Notes under the pieces: generated by a model | Told to the model about the DNA's origin: nothing | Seen by the model: only the letters and a program-made list of their open reading frames with translations | Database searches by the model: none | Shown: one piece after another, positions 44,641-56,577 of the stretch | How positions within the stretch are numbered: position 1 is the first letter of the stretch | Layout: each line of letters opens with the position of its first letter | Translations under genes and position numbers: made by a program | Source: Aphrocallistes beatrix | Taxonomy: Eukaryota; Porifera; Hexactinellida; Sceptrulophora; Aphrocallistidae | Length of the DNA stretch: 64,000 nt | NCBI GenBank assembly: GCA_963281255.1 | Contig: OY725505.1 | Span: 1,736,001-1,800,000, forward strand | Direction of reading: 5' to 3'

Positions 44641-47600
44641 TAATATATGGAAGATAAAATGGGAAAAATTCCCAACGTAGATGAGCATTTATGTTAGCTA
44701 TTTTGGACAATATGGAATAAGAATTCGTAATTCTTTAACCTCTGTGACGTCCAAAATTTTTTTTTTTCGCAAAACTAGCCCGCCTGTCCAGAAAAAAATA
44801 TTTTTTAAAAAAAAATTCCTAAAAAATATTTTAGCTGTACTTGTCAAATATTCCCATTCACAGATTTATAATACTCTATTTTTGGTGCAAATATCTTCTT
44901 TGTTTGATTATATATTGGCAAAAATTTTAAATTAAAATGCCTATTTATTGGATATTGCCGAATTTATTTCCCGTAATATTTACATATGAAAAATATGAGC
45001 TTTTGGTTCGTTCACTCCACAACAAATTAATTTAACTATTTTTAGTATACTTTATTAAATTAGTGTATTTCATAATAGGCCCTTCAAATGAGAAATGTAA
45101 TGTTGAATTCTTTACTTTGGTAATTATACTAGCTGAAGAATTAATTGCTAGAAAGTTTTTATTAATCTTGTATATTTACAGTAGTTAATATACCATAATT
45201 CAATCTCCAAATCAGACAAACAACACAGAGAAGCATACAAATAGCATTCTATTTAATTATATAGTAGATAACCAAACCTAAAATTTACTTATTTCAGTTA
45301 AATTTCCAAGTAATTTCAATAACTTACCTATCTATACTACGTATTATGTACTTATATACTTAAGTAATTAAGAATTTTGTTAATCAATATCAGAAGATTC
45401 TTCATCTGTGTCCCAATTATGAAGTTCTACCCTCTCTATATCACTTTCTTCATCATGACAGTCGCTGCAAGTATCAGTGAATATTTTCCCCTGTTCTTTA
45501 GAAAGCCTCTCTGCATTATCCCACCGTAAATTATAATTATATGTCACCATACAATCAACCAATCTCTGTGGGTATAGCTCGTGCTCTAACTTGGTCTTAA
45601 ATCTAAGATCCCAAAGATTTTGTATTCTGGAATGTAGCATCTCTCCGCTCTGCTCTGAACTTATTGCTGCCCCTGCTGTTAATTGAGGTTCATAATGGAA
45701 GAAGTATTCCATATAATGGTCGGAAAGTATATGCGATTTTAATGACCAAGGTAAACCGGTTGCATCCCATGATTCTCTGAATAGACAAATACTCTCTTCC
45801 CAACCAGGCTTTCTTAAAAGACCCAAACACCTGTCTTTTACCATCCTTAATGATTTTAGGGCGTTTAACAAGGAGGTGTGTTGGCTAGGGAATGGTATAA
45901 TATCTAAATTATCCAAAAGTCGAGAGCAAGAGTTACCTTCTAGAGCGCCATCCCAGTACTCAGATCGATATACTTTGCATCTATGCAAAGCTTGACAGTG
46001 CTGTTTATACAATAAACGATCATATCGGTTAGTCGCATTCTGAGATGGCCTAGCTACACCATACAACCGATTGACGAGACCAAGAAGTATATGGAGAGGA
46101 GCAAGAGCAAGTATTTCCATAGGTGATCTGACCACTTGATAATTGGTTCATGAGATACGCTATTAGTTTTTGAATGAAAATCCTTAATTAATTCCTTATA
46201 CCTTCTTGCACGAAGAGGTGTTCCGGTACATTTTGTATTCTTCCGCCATAAACAAAATGGGCAAGGATGCTTGCTGAATTCCAACGAGCATAGCAGCCAC
46301 TTTAAAATCGCATGCAATTTGGATCGGAATATCCAAGTTAAAGATGTTTCGAATAGATGTTAAATTTAGTAATGAGCGCAAGTTTTCGAATTTTCGGATG
46401 CGTGACCCATCGCGATTACAAAGTTGGAAAGAACGCTATTAGGATTTGCTATATACAGACTATTCGGAAGCATTGAAACTATATTGACAGACAGCTTGAG
46501 GAATTGTTTACCGCCATCCAGTTGTACTTTAAGTCTCGAAATTCTGTTCGATTGTTTATATGTGATTATATTCAATAATCTTTCAACATCGGTACAAATT
46601 CCCATTGGAACCAGTTCAAAGTTTTGTGTTTCTGAACGGATCATTTTGATGGATAGTGAAGTAAATATTTCTCCAAATATTGATCATTTTTCATCCCATG
46701 CTCCTTTTATTCCCCCCGTGGGAAAATGGATTCCTTCTTTGCGAAGAATTCTACCCAGCTCAAAATACGACTTTTTCCCCAAACCAAGGTGAACTAACTT
46801 CTGCATATCTCGGACTGCCTCTCTGCTTAAAACGTGATTACTAATATTTTGTTTTGCACTCTTATACGGAATTGTAGCCACAGCTAATTGATTATTCGAA
46901 TCGAATGGATGATGTAATGATAGGGCATTAAATGGTGTAATAAGGCTATTGTCGCTAACTGAACCTTCGAGACTACTTACCAGGAAGTTAGTAGTGAGAT
47001 TTTCAGTGTATCCACGAGACTCTACCCTTTCTGCGAAGTGTTTTCCAGCCTGCCGAGAATATTGTGGGCGTTTCATACTCGTTTGCAAAAGTCGATATCA
47101 TGAACATCAGTAGACATTCCACACTTGCTGCACATTAATCTGACAGGAGATTGTTCTAAAGGCCTACCAGGATTAGGGCCTTGTGTCTTGAGTTTTGAGA
47201 GATGATTATTCATGGAGGACGAGTATATTTTGCATATATGGCATCGATCTGTAGGGACACAAAGAATCGCCTTCCCAGTAATGTTACATGGAATTTCGAC
47301 ATTTAGGTTGGATTCAATATTAGATCTATCGGAAAGCCATTTATGTATGTTAAGTTTGTAAAATCAGTTTTAGAACATAGGCATAGAGAATTGTCAAAGT
47401 GAATAAAATTGCAATGACATGCAGAAATTATACTCTGACTGACAGAGAATAAATTTGGCATTATCCAATAAATGTGTATTTTTAGTTTAAATTAATGCAA
47501 AATATAATCAAACAAAGAAGATATTTGCACCAAAAATAGTGTAATATAAATCTGTGAATGGTAATATTTGACAAGTACAGCTAAAATATTTTTTAGGAAT

Positions 47601-47776
47601 TTTTTTTTTTTTAAATATTTTTTCCGGACAGGCGGGCTATTTTTGCGAAAAAAAATTTTTGGACGTCACAGAGGATAAAGAATCACGAATTCTTATTCCA
47701 TATTGTCCAAAATAGCTAACATAAATGCTCATCTACGTTGGGAATTTTTCCCATTTTATCTTCCAAATATTACACC
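44636..47776 (-). mobile_element. DNA transposon of unclear superfamily, about 300-bp TIRs, 3.1 kb
   Basis: 44636-44940 and 47475-47776 are near-identical inverted repeats (for example GGTGTAATATATGGAAGATA against its inverse, TTTTGGACAATATGGAATAA, GCCCGCCTGTCC and AGATATTTGCACC in inverse order). The target duplication is not resolved because the flanks are repetitive. It encloses one decayed gene on the minus strand. Confidence 0.85.
45380..47310 (-). pseudogene. Putative RNase H-like transposase of the 3.1-kb element
   Basis: Minus strand, in order: zinc-finger-like CxxC…HLSKLKTQGPNP…CSKCG (47235-47110). Then, after a frame change, RPQYSRQAGKHFAERVESRG and LTTNFLVSSLEG (47065-46960). Then FELVPMGICTDVERLLNIIT and LKVQLDGGKQFLKLSVNIV (46620-46470), where the Asp of DGG may be catalytic. 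Then HPCPFCLWR (46275). The C-terminal block 46135-45380 has GAAISSEQSGEMLHSRIQNL followed by YPQRLVDCMVTYNYN; the Glu of SEQSGE may be the last catalytic residue. The domain recurs in invertebrate proteins of unknown family as I remember them. At least two frameshifts are present. The acidic C-terminus ends EESSDID. Confidence 0.6.
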
Positions 47777-47934
47777 TGTGTAGGGCAACCAACAGATGTA
47801 GGCACAGCAACACAGCAGCAAACCCTCCAAATTGTTTTTAGTGAGTAGACAGATAGATAGATGGATGGACAGGCGAACGGACGTTACACGCCGTAATGCG
47901 GATCCTATACTAGGAGCTGCAATATCCTAGCGTT

Positions 47935-48128
47935 TTAAAATCCTCTAAAAATTTTTCAATTTTTATTAACGCTAAACTTTAGGGGGATATTTCGCAAAAA
48001 ATAAAAGAAAATGCCATCCAAATAGTGCTATCAGATGGTAGACCGATCAGTAATACGATGAAATTAGCAATAAAACATTTTGCTGTTTTTTTTACGCCAG
48101 TCAAGATTTTTCGAGGGCGGTATCCTTA
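47935..48128 (-). repeat. Family B end fragment
   Basis: Ends TCGAGGGCGGTATCCTTA and matches, inverted, 52959-53060 of the fuller copy (CAGATGGTAGAC against GTCTACCATCTA). Confidence 0.65.
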
Positions 48129-49097
48129 AATGAAGTTATATTCTGTCCACTTTTCTGATTCTATAAGTCTGTAGAAGTTCTACTATTGCGTCCCGCCATT
48201 TCCCTTCAACGCTGCGCCCGCTTTGATCATGACTCAAGTTGGCATTATTCATGTTAAAAAAATGTCTGTCGGTAGACCGATAGTGCGGATGACTTGGCAT
48301 GTGAGATATGAATTTTGTAATACGTACATCGAGACTACTAAATTTTTGAAAACTCAAATTTCCCAGCGTACGGAGATACATACATACAAATGGACTGATG
48401 TGGTACACCGTCTTTGCTATAGGGTTTCTTTCTGCAGAAACTGCACTAAAAATGGTCCTCCGGACTAATTTTGGCAGCCAAAACTGGTCCGGGGGGGACC
48501 AAATTTAGCCAGGAGGGACCAATTTTGGCCTGACAGAACATAACTAATCAATTACTCAACTCAATGAACAATCTTATCAGTCTGAGCCACCATAGGTAAT
48601 TCAATGCCATCATGTATAGTGGTCAAAATGGGTGTATGTGGCATAAAGTGGCACTTATTGATAATTACATAAAGTTAGGAATGAATGATTAATCAGAAAA
48701 ATTAACCTGTGACTAATTTGAATGCGTATTATTCTAATCTGGAATCCGATTAGCTGTATCCAATACCGTTTAGAAGTAACTCTCTCGAATAGATTGCAAT
48801 ACTGTGGTAGACAGTTATAGGGTTTTTTAAAAAATTCTACAAAAAATGGGTTACCATTCCAGAAAAGATGCGGACTAAACGCAAGGCATGATAGTGTGAA
48901 AATAGTGTCTATATGTATGGGATGGAATACCCTAATTAAGTTAATTAATGTCATAACAAATAACAATAACATGAAACTATTTCTACATTCCGCAACGCAG
49001 ATCTCCCGAAGGTTTGCATTCCGGCTGATTTTGAATCTAGCATGAAGTCAAGTGGGTCTGACAATGAAGTTTTTGTACTGAGCTCTCATCTGTTGCC
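48129..49097. other. No gene; unusual GGACCAA repeats near 48450-48530
   Basis: Around 48448-48530, TGGTCC/GGACCAA and TTTTGGC/GCCAAAA words alternate in direct and inverted order. This may be the core of an unknown MITE. The rest is unassigned. Confidence 0.35.
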
Positions 49098-49339
49098 ATG
49101 AAAGAAGTACCTTCTACGAGTGTTAACCCTGATGACTTTGAAACAGTTTGCGAGGAATGTGAACAACACGACTGCCCAACTGGGGAAAGAAGGCGAATGA
49201 TGACTGGTTAGGTTGTGAGTTCTGCCTGAGATGGTTTCACTGTGGATGCGTCAATACCAGTCTAAAGGACGTGGGAGATGATCCTTATATATGTAGGAAA
49301 TGTGACTTGGAATTCGAGTCCTGTGTAGAACCTGTATAA
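49098..49339 (+). pseudogene. PHD-finger remnant of a transposon protein
   Basis: 49202-49339 reads DWLGCEFCLRWFHCGCVN then YICRKCDLEFESC and a stop, with the Cys-Cys-His-Cys spacing of the second half of a PHD finger. 49098-49199, in another frame, has VCEECEQHDCPTGE, plausibly the first zinc knuckle after a frameshift. No catalytic domain is attached. Confidence 0.65.
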
Positions 49340-49539
49340 CTATAGTTTCTGTTGTAGCATGCTTCCATTATAATAATATGATATACTTGTTTGTTTATTT
49401 ATACTATATTAAATATATATGCATCAATCTATCCCAGGGAATTTGAAACTGCGTTACTAATATTAAAAAATATCGGTCGACATACCGATAGAAAAGCACA
49501 ACAAAAACAGTCAATAATAGTATCGAAATTGTAAAAATA

Positions 49540-49715
49540 CAGTCAGGGTCGCATTTCATTATGAACCGCATGGGGACCCAAAATATTTTCACAATAGAGA
49601 GGCAATAGAAAGAGAGAGTCATACATAGTAAGCGAAATCGAAATAATAGAAATTCTATAGAACCGGTTAAATTGGGACACAGAGGGAGGATTGTTCATAA
49701 TAAGCGACCCTGATT
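49540..49715. mobile_element. pogo-like MITE (CAGTCAGGGTCGC ends)
   Basis: Left CAGTCAGGGTCGCATTTC after TA, right CATAATAAGCGACCCTGA. Same family as 14733-14915. The right terminus is mutated. Confidence 0.75.
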
Positions 49716-50513
49716 TTACATATTGATATATGCTATTACACCATTCAATTTTGATATTACCATTTTATAAGTGCGAATATCTACTTTTACTAAATTACAG
49801 GTTTATTAACCGTTGAGATTTCCTTTCAATCAGAAAATATACGTTTATATAAAAAGGTGTGAAAATATGTTAAATTTTATTATAATAATACTAGTTTTCC
49901 AAGATCAAGCAGACGTGCGTTCGACACCGTCCATACAATAAAGCATCCCCTATAATAGGAGCTGCACTAGAAATGAGAGTTCTCAAAACAATACAAGTGC
50001 GCCACAGCAGCAGGAGGCCGCAGGGGGGAAGATTGTGATTTTTAGGGCAGCTCCAATAGGGAGATGCCCTTATGGCATGGACAGAGTATCTTTCGTGAGT
50101 TATTAGCATATGCATTTATGCATATTTTCATACCTTTTGAAAAATTCTTATTTTGAGCTAAAAGCGAGTTCTCAACGGCCAATATAAGATATTTTAACAT
50201 GCAGAATACGATTTTCACACTTTAAATGTAATATTGTGAATATTTTGTATTTTGAGTTATTAGCATTGTGTCACTACCTGGAGCTGCAATATCGGTCTGT
50301 CGACCGACATTTTTAATTCTTCTAAATTTTGTTAAATTATGTATGCTCTGAGGGGACACAATTTAACCTTAAAGTAAGTAAGAAGATACCAAAAGAGCCT
50401 CACTAGTATTTTATCCTTTTCTCTAGAAATAATTTTGAAGAGAACCTGTGGGCACCTTAAATGCTGTGACCAGGTGCTCTCCACCCGAGAGCGTCCGGGA
50501 ATTACGCTACTGG

Positions 50514-50838
50514 CAGAGTTGCGATTTAGACCGGACCTGGCCGGTTCGTGATTATTACTGGTCCCTATCTATCCAATCGTAGAAATGAAATAGCAAATAT
50601 AGACTTGTGTGATAAGCTAATTAATAAAAATATTGAAATTATAAATGCGAACAATATTCTTCATGCGATTTTTCCCTAAAGAATCGCTCCAATTGTTTTG
50701 CTATATACAAATTTGAATGTAAAATAACAATAAATCCCAACAGGACTACTTTCCTTTTCCAATGGGAATAATAAGATGTCAAAGGTGTCAGGTTCTATCC
50801 GGTCCGGTCTGTAATTATTGTGGACCATCGCAACTCTG
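50514..50838. mobile_element. hAT MITE, 325 bp, perfect 8-bp TSD
   Basis: Ends CAGAGTTGCGATTTAGACCG and ATCGCAACTCTG, flanked by GCTACTGG at 50506-50513 and 50839-50846. CCGGTCC/GGACC words flank the ends. Confidence 0.95.
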
Positions 50839-50878
50839 GCTACTGGTTTATATTATACCTTTGAAGTAGAATGTGATA

Positions 50879-51061
50879 CAGTCGACTTAGTACGTACAAC
50901 AAGGGACCATTAAAATGTGTTCGTCTATCCGGAATTCGTACTAACCAAAGTACTTTATATGTACTTAGCATATAGGGGATTTAAGAAGTGTACTCCTTAT
51001 AGGAGTTACGTCTTATCCGGAGTTACGTCTTATCCGTGTTCGTACTCTAATGATGCTACTG
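50879..51061. mobile_element. pogo/Tigger-like MITE
   Basis: CAGTCGACTTAGTACG…CTACTG with TA on both sides. Subterminal TATCCGGA(A/G)TT repeats match the elements at 501 and 16943. Confidence 0.7.
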
Positions 51062-51465
51062 TATTCAAAACACAACATATTCAGTATATTAGTATATATT
51101 TAAATATATATTATATTACATAAATCAACCAAGGATCTGTATTCATAATACAGTAGAAATCGGGGTATTCTTGTCTAATCGTTTTTATTCTGTCATCAAA
51201 TCTTTGCAGTATAAATTGTGTTTTATTAATGTAATTTCATTATAAAATATTCGGATATTTTTGTCTATTATTTTTTGTCGCCTAGAAAGTGTAATCAAAT
51301 GGACGAAAAACGATTTCAAATGTATCTATTCAATTACTATATGTAAAGGAACTTGACTCAAACAAGCTTCTAGTAAACCATAGTGAGACACATCTAAAAT
51401 CTAATTATATTCACTCTACATTATATAGCGAACCCAAAAGATAGCATCACATTATATAGCAATAA
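51062..51465. other. No recognisable feature
   Basis: AT-rich spacer between a MITE and a family A copy. Confidence 0.4.
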
Positions 51466-52086
51466 TCCTTACTATTAAAACTCGATTATATATATACAAC
51501 CGCGCATCGCTTGCTTGCGCGGCTGGCGGACACTTTGTGTCCGCCGAAGGATTAACTATAAGGGAGATAACATCTCTAAATACGTCTATCCGAAAAATCA
51601 CCAAATTTGATTGAAGAAACTGCAAGGCACAGAAAGCAGATTTTTGGTATGTGGGAGTCTTTTGGCTATGGCTCCATTAAGTTCTTAGCTCATACCGAAA
51701 TGTCGACTCATCATGGAATTATGACGTCATTGTCACCTTTTTATAATTAGAAATTTCAGTTTTCGCCCATAACTCAGCCATTTTAAGTGATAGAAGGCTG
51801 AAATTTTAATAGAATATACATATTAATATATTTCACATGTGATACAACTATCATCAAAAAATAATCACCCATCACTCTGTTATGACGTTATCATTATACA
51901 TCAAAATTTAAAAAATTGACAAATTTTGTGATTTTTGGTGCGATATCGATTATAACAGTAGGACAGAAGTATTTAGAGATGTTATCTCCCTTATAATTAA
52001 TCAATGTAACCTTACGCGCCCGCAGGGCGTCTCTGGCGGACACAGTTTCCGCCAATCGCGCAGCGCAAGCAAGCGAAGCGCACTTC
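51466..52086 (+). repeat. Rearranged family A copy with an inverted tail segment
   Basis: 5' end (ATCCTTACTATTAAAACTCG) at 51466, then 51489-51608 is the GC-rich tail in reverse orientation (CCGCGCATCGCTTGC… with a perfect GGCGGACAC/GTGTCCGCC stem). Then the normal body runs forward from GATTGAAG to CGAAGCGCACTT at 52086. Confidence 0.75.
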
Positions 52087-52654
52087 TAATTATACAAAAT
52101 AGAAAGTGGATACAAACATATTTATATATAGTGCTGGGCAAAATTCTTCCTTTCGAAAGTAGCATCAGAATCTTTTGATTCGAGTCTCGAGTTTAATAGA
52201 CTAAATCCCTAAATTTTGCATTAATGACATCTATGAAAACACAACCACAAAAGTAGAATTGGGCTATCTTTGAGCATTTATTTATGTTTGGCAAACGAAA
52301 TTTAATATATATAATTAAATTTCCAGATATACTCCGTTTAACCGATGTCAGTATTAATTGTTGAAATATGGATTTTTGAACTAAGCTTTAACCTGATATT
52401 GAAAAATTGATAATTTTCAGTGGTCTCGAAATATACTATGTGGTTAGAAATCAGTAAGTCTATTACATTTAAAAATTTTTAGAAGTAATATTTTTGAATC
52501 TCTCGAAAAACAATGAAATCAGTGAAAAATATTTAGAAAATAAAGCAGATCGGTTAACCGATCTAAGATTTCCTCAACCGTTAAAAGAGATTGACGGCGG
52601 TTAACCGAATCCAGCCTTGGCGTAATATATTCTAAATTATGAAAATAATTTATT
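52087..52654. other. No clear feature
   Basis: AT-rich. GGTTAACCGA-type words (52550, 52598) and CCGTTTAACCGATG (52336) recur. A half MITE follows at 52655-52690 (CATAATAAGCGACCCTGACTG). Confidence 0.35.
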
Positions 52655-52771
52655 GTCCCCTGGTGGTTCATAATAAGCGACCCTGACTGTAATTTTGAAT
52701 ATGTTGGAGGGTATTTGTCACGCAAAATTTTTTTTTTCGATTGTCAATGTCACTTTACCACATACTGTATA

Positions 52772-52860
52772 CAAGCTAGCTTCGCTTGCTTGCCTGCGCG
52801 GCTTGCGGACACTTTGTGTCCGCAGAGTCGCCCTGTGGGCGCCTGGGGATACCAAAGAAA
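52772..52860 (-). repeat. Family A tail fragment
   Basis: Only the GC-rich tail. The stem here is TGCGGACAC/GTGTCCGCA: the usual outer G:C pair is replaced by T:A. Confidence 0.75.
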
Positions 52861-52958
52861 CAATACGTCGCTTTCTGCTTCTCTACTAAGGATTGCTGAA
52901 TTGTGCCTAGGGTTACATTAATGAAATCTGAGCTGTAGTAGAAATATTAGGGTCATGT

Positions 52959-55075
52959 TAAGGATACCGCCCTCGAAAAACATCGCAAAACATTAAAAAA
53001 AATTGTGGAATTTTTTATTGTCAATTCCATCGGATTATTGAGTAGTCTACCATCTAATCGTACTTGTTGGACGGTATTTATTTTGATATTCTAGAACTGG
53101 GCACCTAAAGCTCAGGCGTACTAAAAATCGGAAAGTTATTCGTGATTTTGCGGCGCATTCATCAATTATTTTCTAACTTATCTGATATTTTTTCAATTAT
53201 ACGAACCTCAAAATGGTTTTGGCCCCTTTAAATATTATAAAACAGATGAATTTAGAAAAAGAGGCACCTGAAATCCAATCAAAAATATCTTTATGAGGGA
53301 CTTCATTTCTAAAATGCTCGGGAAATGGCCGTTGTGATATTAGCTATTGTGTATAGAAAAAAATTCTGAACATTTTAAAAAAAAGTTCGTTCAGATCGGA
53401 CCATTAGTTCGTAAGTTATAGTATATTGTAGGTAAAGTTCGGACATCAAACCACTCTATGGCCCCCAAAGTGCTCGATGTCAATGCTTAAAAACTATTGA
53501 AGATATATAATCTATAATAATCTTAAATGAAAGGATATATATGATAATATATAGGTTCCTCAAACATCTCTTTGTCAAAAAGTAAATATTTCTTGACTAA
53601 TCATCGTTTTTGTTGTAATACAAATTCTATGGAGAACTTTGAATATATTAGAAAATGGTGAATCTTGTCATGAAATAAGTTCCCAAAAGTAGCTATTATA
53701 CTCAAAAAACTATGCAGTAGTCACTAGCAATGTATACAGAAACTTTGAAGCACCCAACATGATTATTTTGGAAGTTCAAAGCATTTATCTCCAAATTTCG
53801 GTCAAAGCCCCCCCATTTATGGTCCAAAAACAGATTCCTCCATATCTCGGGAAATATACACCAAAATTCTTAGCTCTCAATTCCTAATATACTTTTCAAG
53901 ACGGTATATATCTGATTCTTAAATAATAAATGTACTACATGGAATGGAATGCTAAGTTTCAAATTTTTATCACGTGATGACGTAGCATTTTTCGAAAATC
54001 CTAACTTGAAAACTAAAAGTCGTAGACTCTCGCTCTAACTTCCCAATATACTTTTTGGTAGCTCTTTATTCATTCTAAACCGATGAATTATACATTGTAC
54101 TGCTAGGAATATGATTTACATTCCCTAATTGGTTCAAAATATTCGGGGTTAGGGGCCTCAAGGTAATTTGTGAATTTTCAGTATAATTTTGCTATTTTCA
54201 CCAAAATCTGTTGGAATACATCTAATTCATTAGTATACACGCGATTAAATGTCCATGGATGCTTTTATTTTTCGTTAATAGCTCATTTTACATCGTTCTT
54301 ACCATCAAAACTTCAAATCCCTATATCTCGGGACTTTAAAATTCCAAAATTGACCGTCTTTCAAAAATTTTAACTCAAAATTGCTTTGAGATAGAGGTTT
54401 GAAAATTTCAGGAGTTGTTCCATATCATTAGGCGATGAGCGTAGGACCACTCAATTTTTGATATTTTATAAATTTGTGATTTTATTGCTGATTTGCAAAG
54501 AAAATCGGGCTTTTTTCGCCGTTTTTTGGCCCTTTTTATTCGGACACCGATAAAATTTACAATTTTTAAAATTTTAACTTTCTTTTGGTCCTATGAAGTG
54601 GCAAATATGATAGACTATCTATGAATAAATTTTCGAAGCATTTGATCCAAACATGTGCTTTAAAAAAATCACAGAGTGCAGGAGGGCTTACCATTAAGAT
54701 GTGCTAGGGAAAAACGGAAAAACCGACTTTGAGACGCTGTAATTCAAAAACTAGAAATGTGAACCAAAAACTGTTTGGCATGTCTCAATATTTTTTAATT
54801 GCACTACCTGCCCACGCTTAACATCTTATATATCTCTATTCTTGATATATGCTGTAAGCCAAACCTNNNNNNNNNNNNNNNNNNNNNNNNNNNNNNNNNN
54901 NNNNNNNNNNNNNNNNNNNNNNNNNNNNNNNNNNNNNNNNNNNNNNNNNNNNNNNNNNNNNNNNNNNNNNNNNNNNNNNNNNNNNNNNNNNNNNNNNNNN
55001 NNNNNNNNNNNNNNNNNNNNNNNNNNNNNNNNNNNNNNNNNNNNNNNNNNNNNNNNNNNNNNNNNNTATCCTTAA
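52959..55075 (+). mobile_element. Family B element, fullest copy (right end in gap)
   Basis: Begins TAAGGATACCGCCCTCGAAA and ends …TATCCTTA just after the N gap, so about 2.1 kb. No long reading frame, hence a non-autonomous DNA element. Other copies or fragments are at 25840, 47935, 60640 and 61225. It is uninterrupted where the 61225 copy has two insertions. Confidence 0.75.
54867..55066. other. Assembly gap, 200 N
   Basis: Exactly 200 undetermined bases, probably a nominal gap size. It hides the right terminus of the family B copy. Confidence 1.
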
Positions 55076-55600
55076 ATATAATTTACTTCATATAAAGCAA
55101 ACTATCCCCGAATGTAATACAAATTTGAATCTTCAAAGTTCATATTATCCAAGATTATTATATTCGGATGGCAACAATAATAGTGTGCTATATCTTATGC
55201 TCAATCAATTTGTTCATTAAATAGCTATTAATATAAAAAAGATAAAAAGGAATTTTTAAAAAATTATTCAAGAAATAAATTCTATATCACTTGTTCGTGT
55301 TCTATCTGATCTATCAAGTACGAATCAATGAATTCATTATAAGCAAAATATTTCATCACGAGGTTTTTCTATTAGTATCATCTTCTTCCCGAATTTGAGT
55401 TCTGCAACACATAAAGTATTTCGATAAGAAATATTATAAGTAACAATTTAACAGAAGATAAATATCTTTAGAAATTTGAGTTTTAAATTGAAATTGCGAA
55501 AATTCTGGCAAGGATCGAAGAAAAATTCCTGTTCAAGTTCAAAAACATTTACATTTTCCGATGGTGCCAAGTTTGTAAGAATAAGTTGACTAATCTTTTA
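55076..55600. other. No recognisable feature
   Basis: Very AT-rich, no repeat match seen. Confidence 0.4.
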
Positions 55601-55608
55601 AGTTATAA

Positions 55609-56577
55609 TTGAAAGGCACAAAGTGGCACAATTGTGTCGAGAAGTGTCGGATTCAAAATCGTGTAGTAACTTTTTAAGTCTAAGATAGCTTCTAAACTGG
55701 CCTCGAAGTGTGTAAAGGTCAAAGAAAATTCCAACTTACAGTATCTCAATAATAATTTTACATTACTAAAATAATTAGTGAAATAAATAAGATAATTCTC
55801 AACCTGTGATATGCTTATCATAGTCATCTCTATGCTCAACTTTGATAGATTCCAGCTCCATCGCATGCATCGCAACTGGACTGGGACTCGTGTGAAAACT
55901 GTAGCTGTCTTATGGTAGCTTTTCTCCTGCCACAGGTTCTGCTGGTTCTTTTGCATCTCATCGCTACAGTCAAGTCCTGGACTCGATCTTCCATTGGCCA
56001 TAAGAATATTCGCTCAGGGCTGAGTGGAATGTGAATGTAATAATAATGTGGCATTCGAATTTGCTAATCAAAGCAGCTGTTCTATTATATGATAAAAAGT
56101 TGGATGAGCATCTATCTTCGAATTTTTACTAAATAGTAAGACATAGGCAAGTAAACATCTGCCTTATTATAAACTTCCAATTTCATAGTTCGAAACTAGC
56201 TAGGAAAAATTCAAGTACAGTAATCTCGAAGATAAATTCTTATTTGGGTAAGTAAATATCTGGCTATATGTAAGAATTTCACATACCAATTTCATACTTC
56301 GGAAACTAGCTAGATGAATACAAATATTCAAGCACAATAATATACTTGATGATAATATAGTTTTTGAACGAAGTCATGGAAACAAAGCAGATACGTATGA
56401 TTCGTATGATGAAATTTAAACATTTGGGCACAGACAAATAATTGTACAAGTTTAGTGAAATGGTTGTGTAGGGAAGTAGCGTGACATTTGTATATAGATG
56501 GGTAGATTTGTGGTGAAAGGGCAATTGTACGTACCACAGCATTGGTGTGTTTTTGACTTTAAAATATTGTAGTATCT
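55609..56577 (-). CDS. Weak candidate exons of an unidentified minus-strand gene
   Basis: Three protein-like blocks in minus orientation. About 56572-56347: VVRTIALSPQIYPSIYKC and HNHFTKLVQLFVCAQMFKFH, after a TTTTAAAG acceptor and before CAA|GTATAT. About 55900-55813: VAMHAMELESIKVEHRDDYD, before ACAG|GTTGAG. About 55735-55609: GIFFDLYTLRGQFRSYLRLK, ending in TAA. I do not recognise a family. Competing frames in the same stretch also look coding-like, so this may be chance. The lack of repeats here is unusual for the window. Confidence 0.2.
56148..56342. repeat. Diverged tandem duplication, about 100-bp unit
   Basis: AAGTAAACATCTG…CAATTTCATAGTTCG…AAACTAGCTAG…TTCAAGTACA is followed by AAGTAAATATCTG…CAATTTCATACTTCGG…AAACTAGCTAG…TTCAAGCACA. 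Two units only. Confidence 0.7.

Noticed and set aside
48655..48972. 105-residue hydrophobic minus-strand frame
   Set aside because: AT-rich chance frame rich in Phe/Leu/Ile; no conserved motif or splice context.
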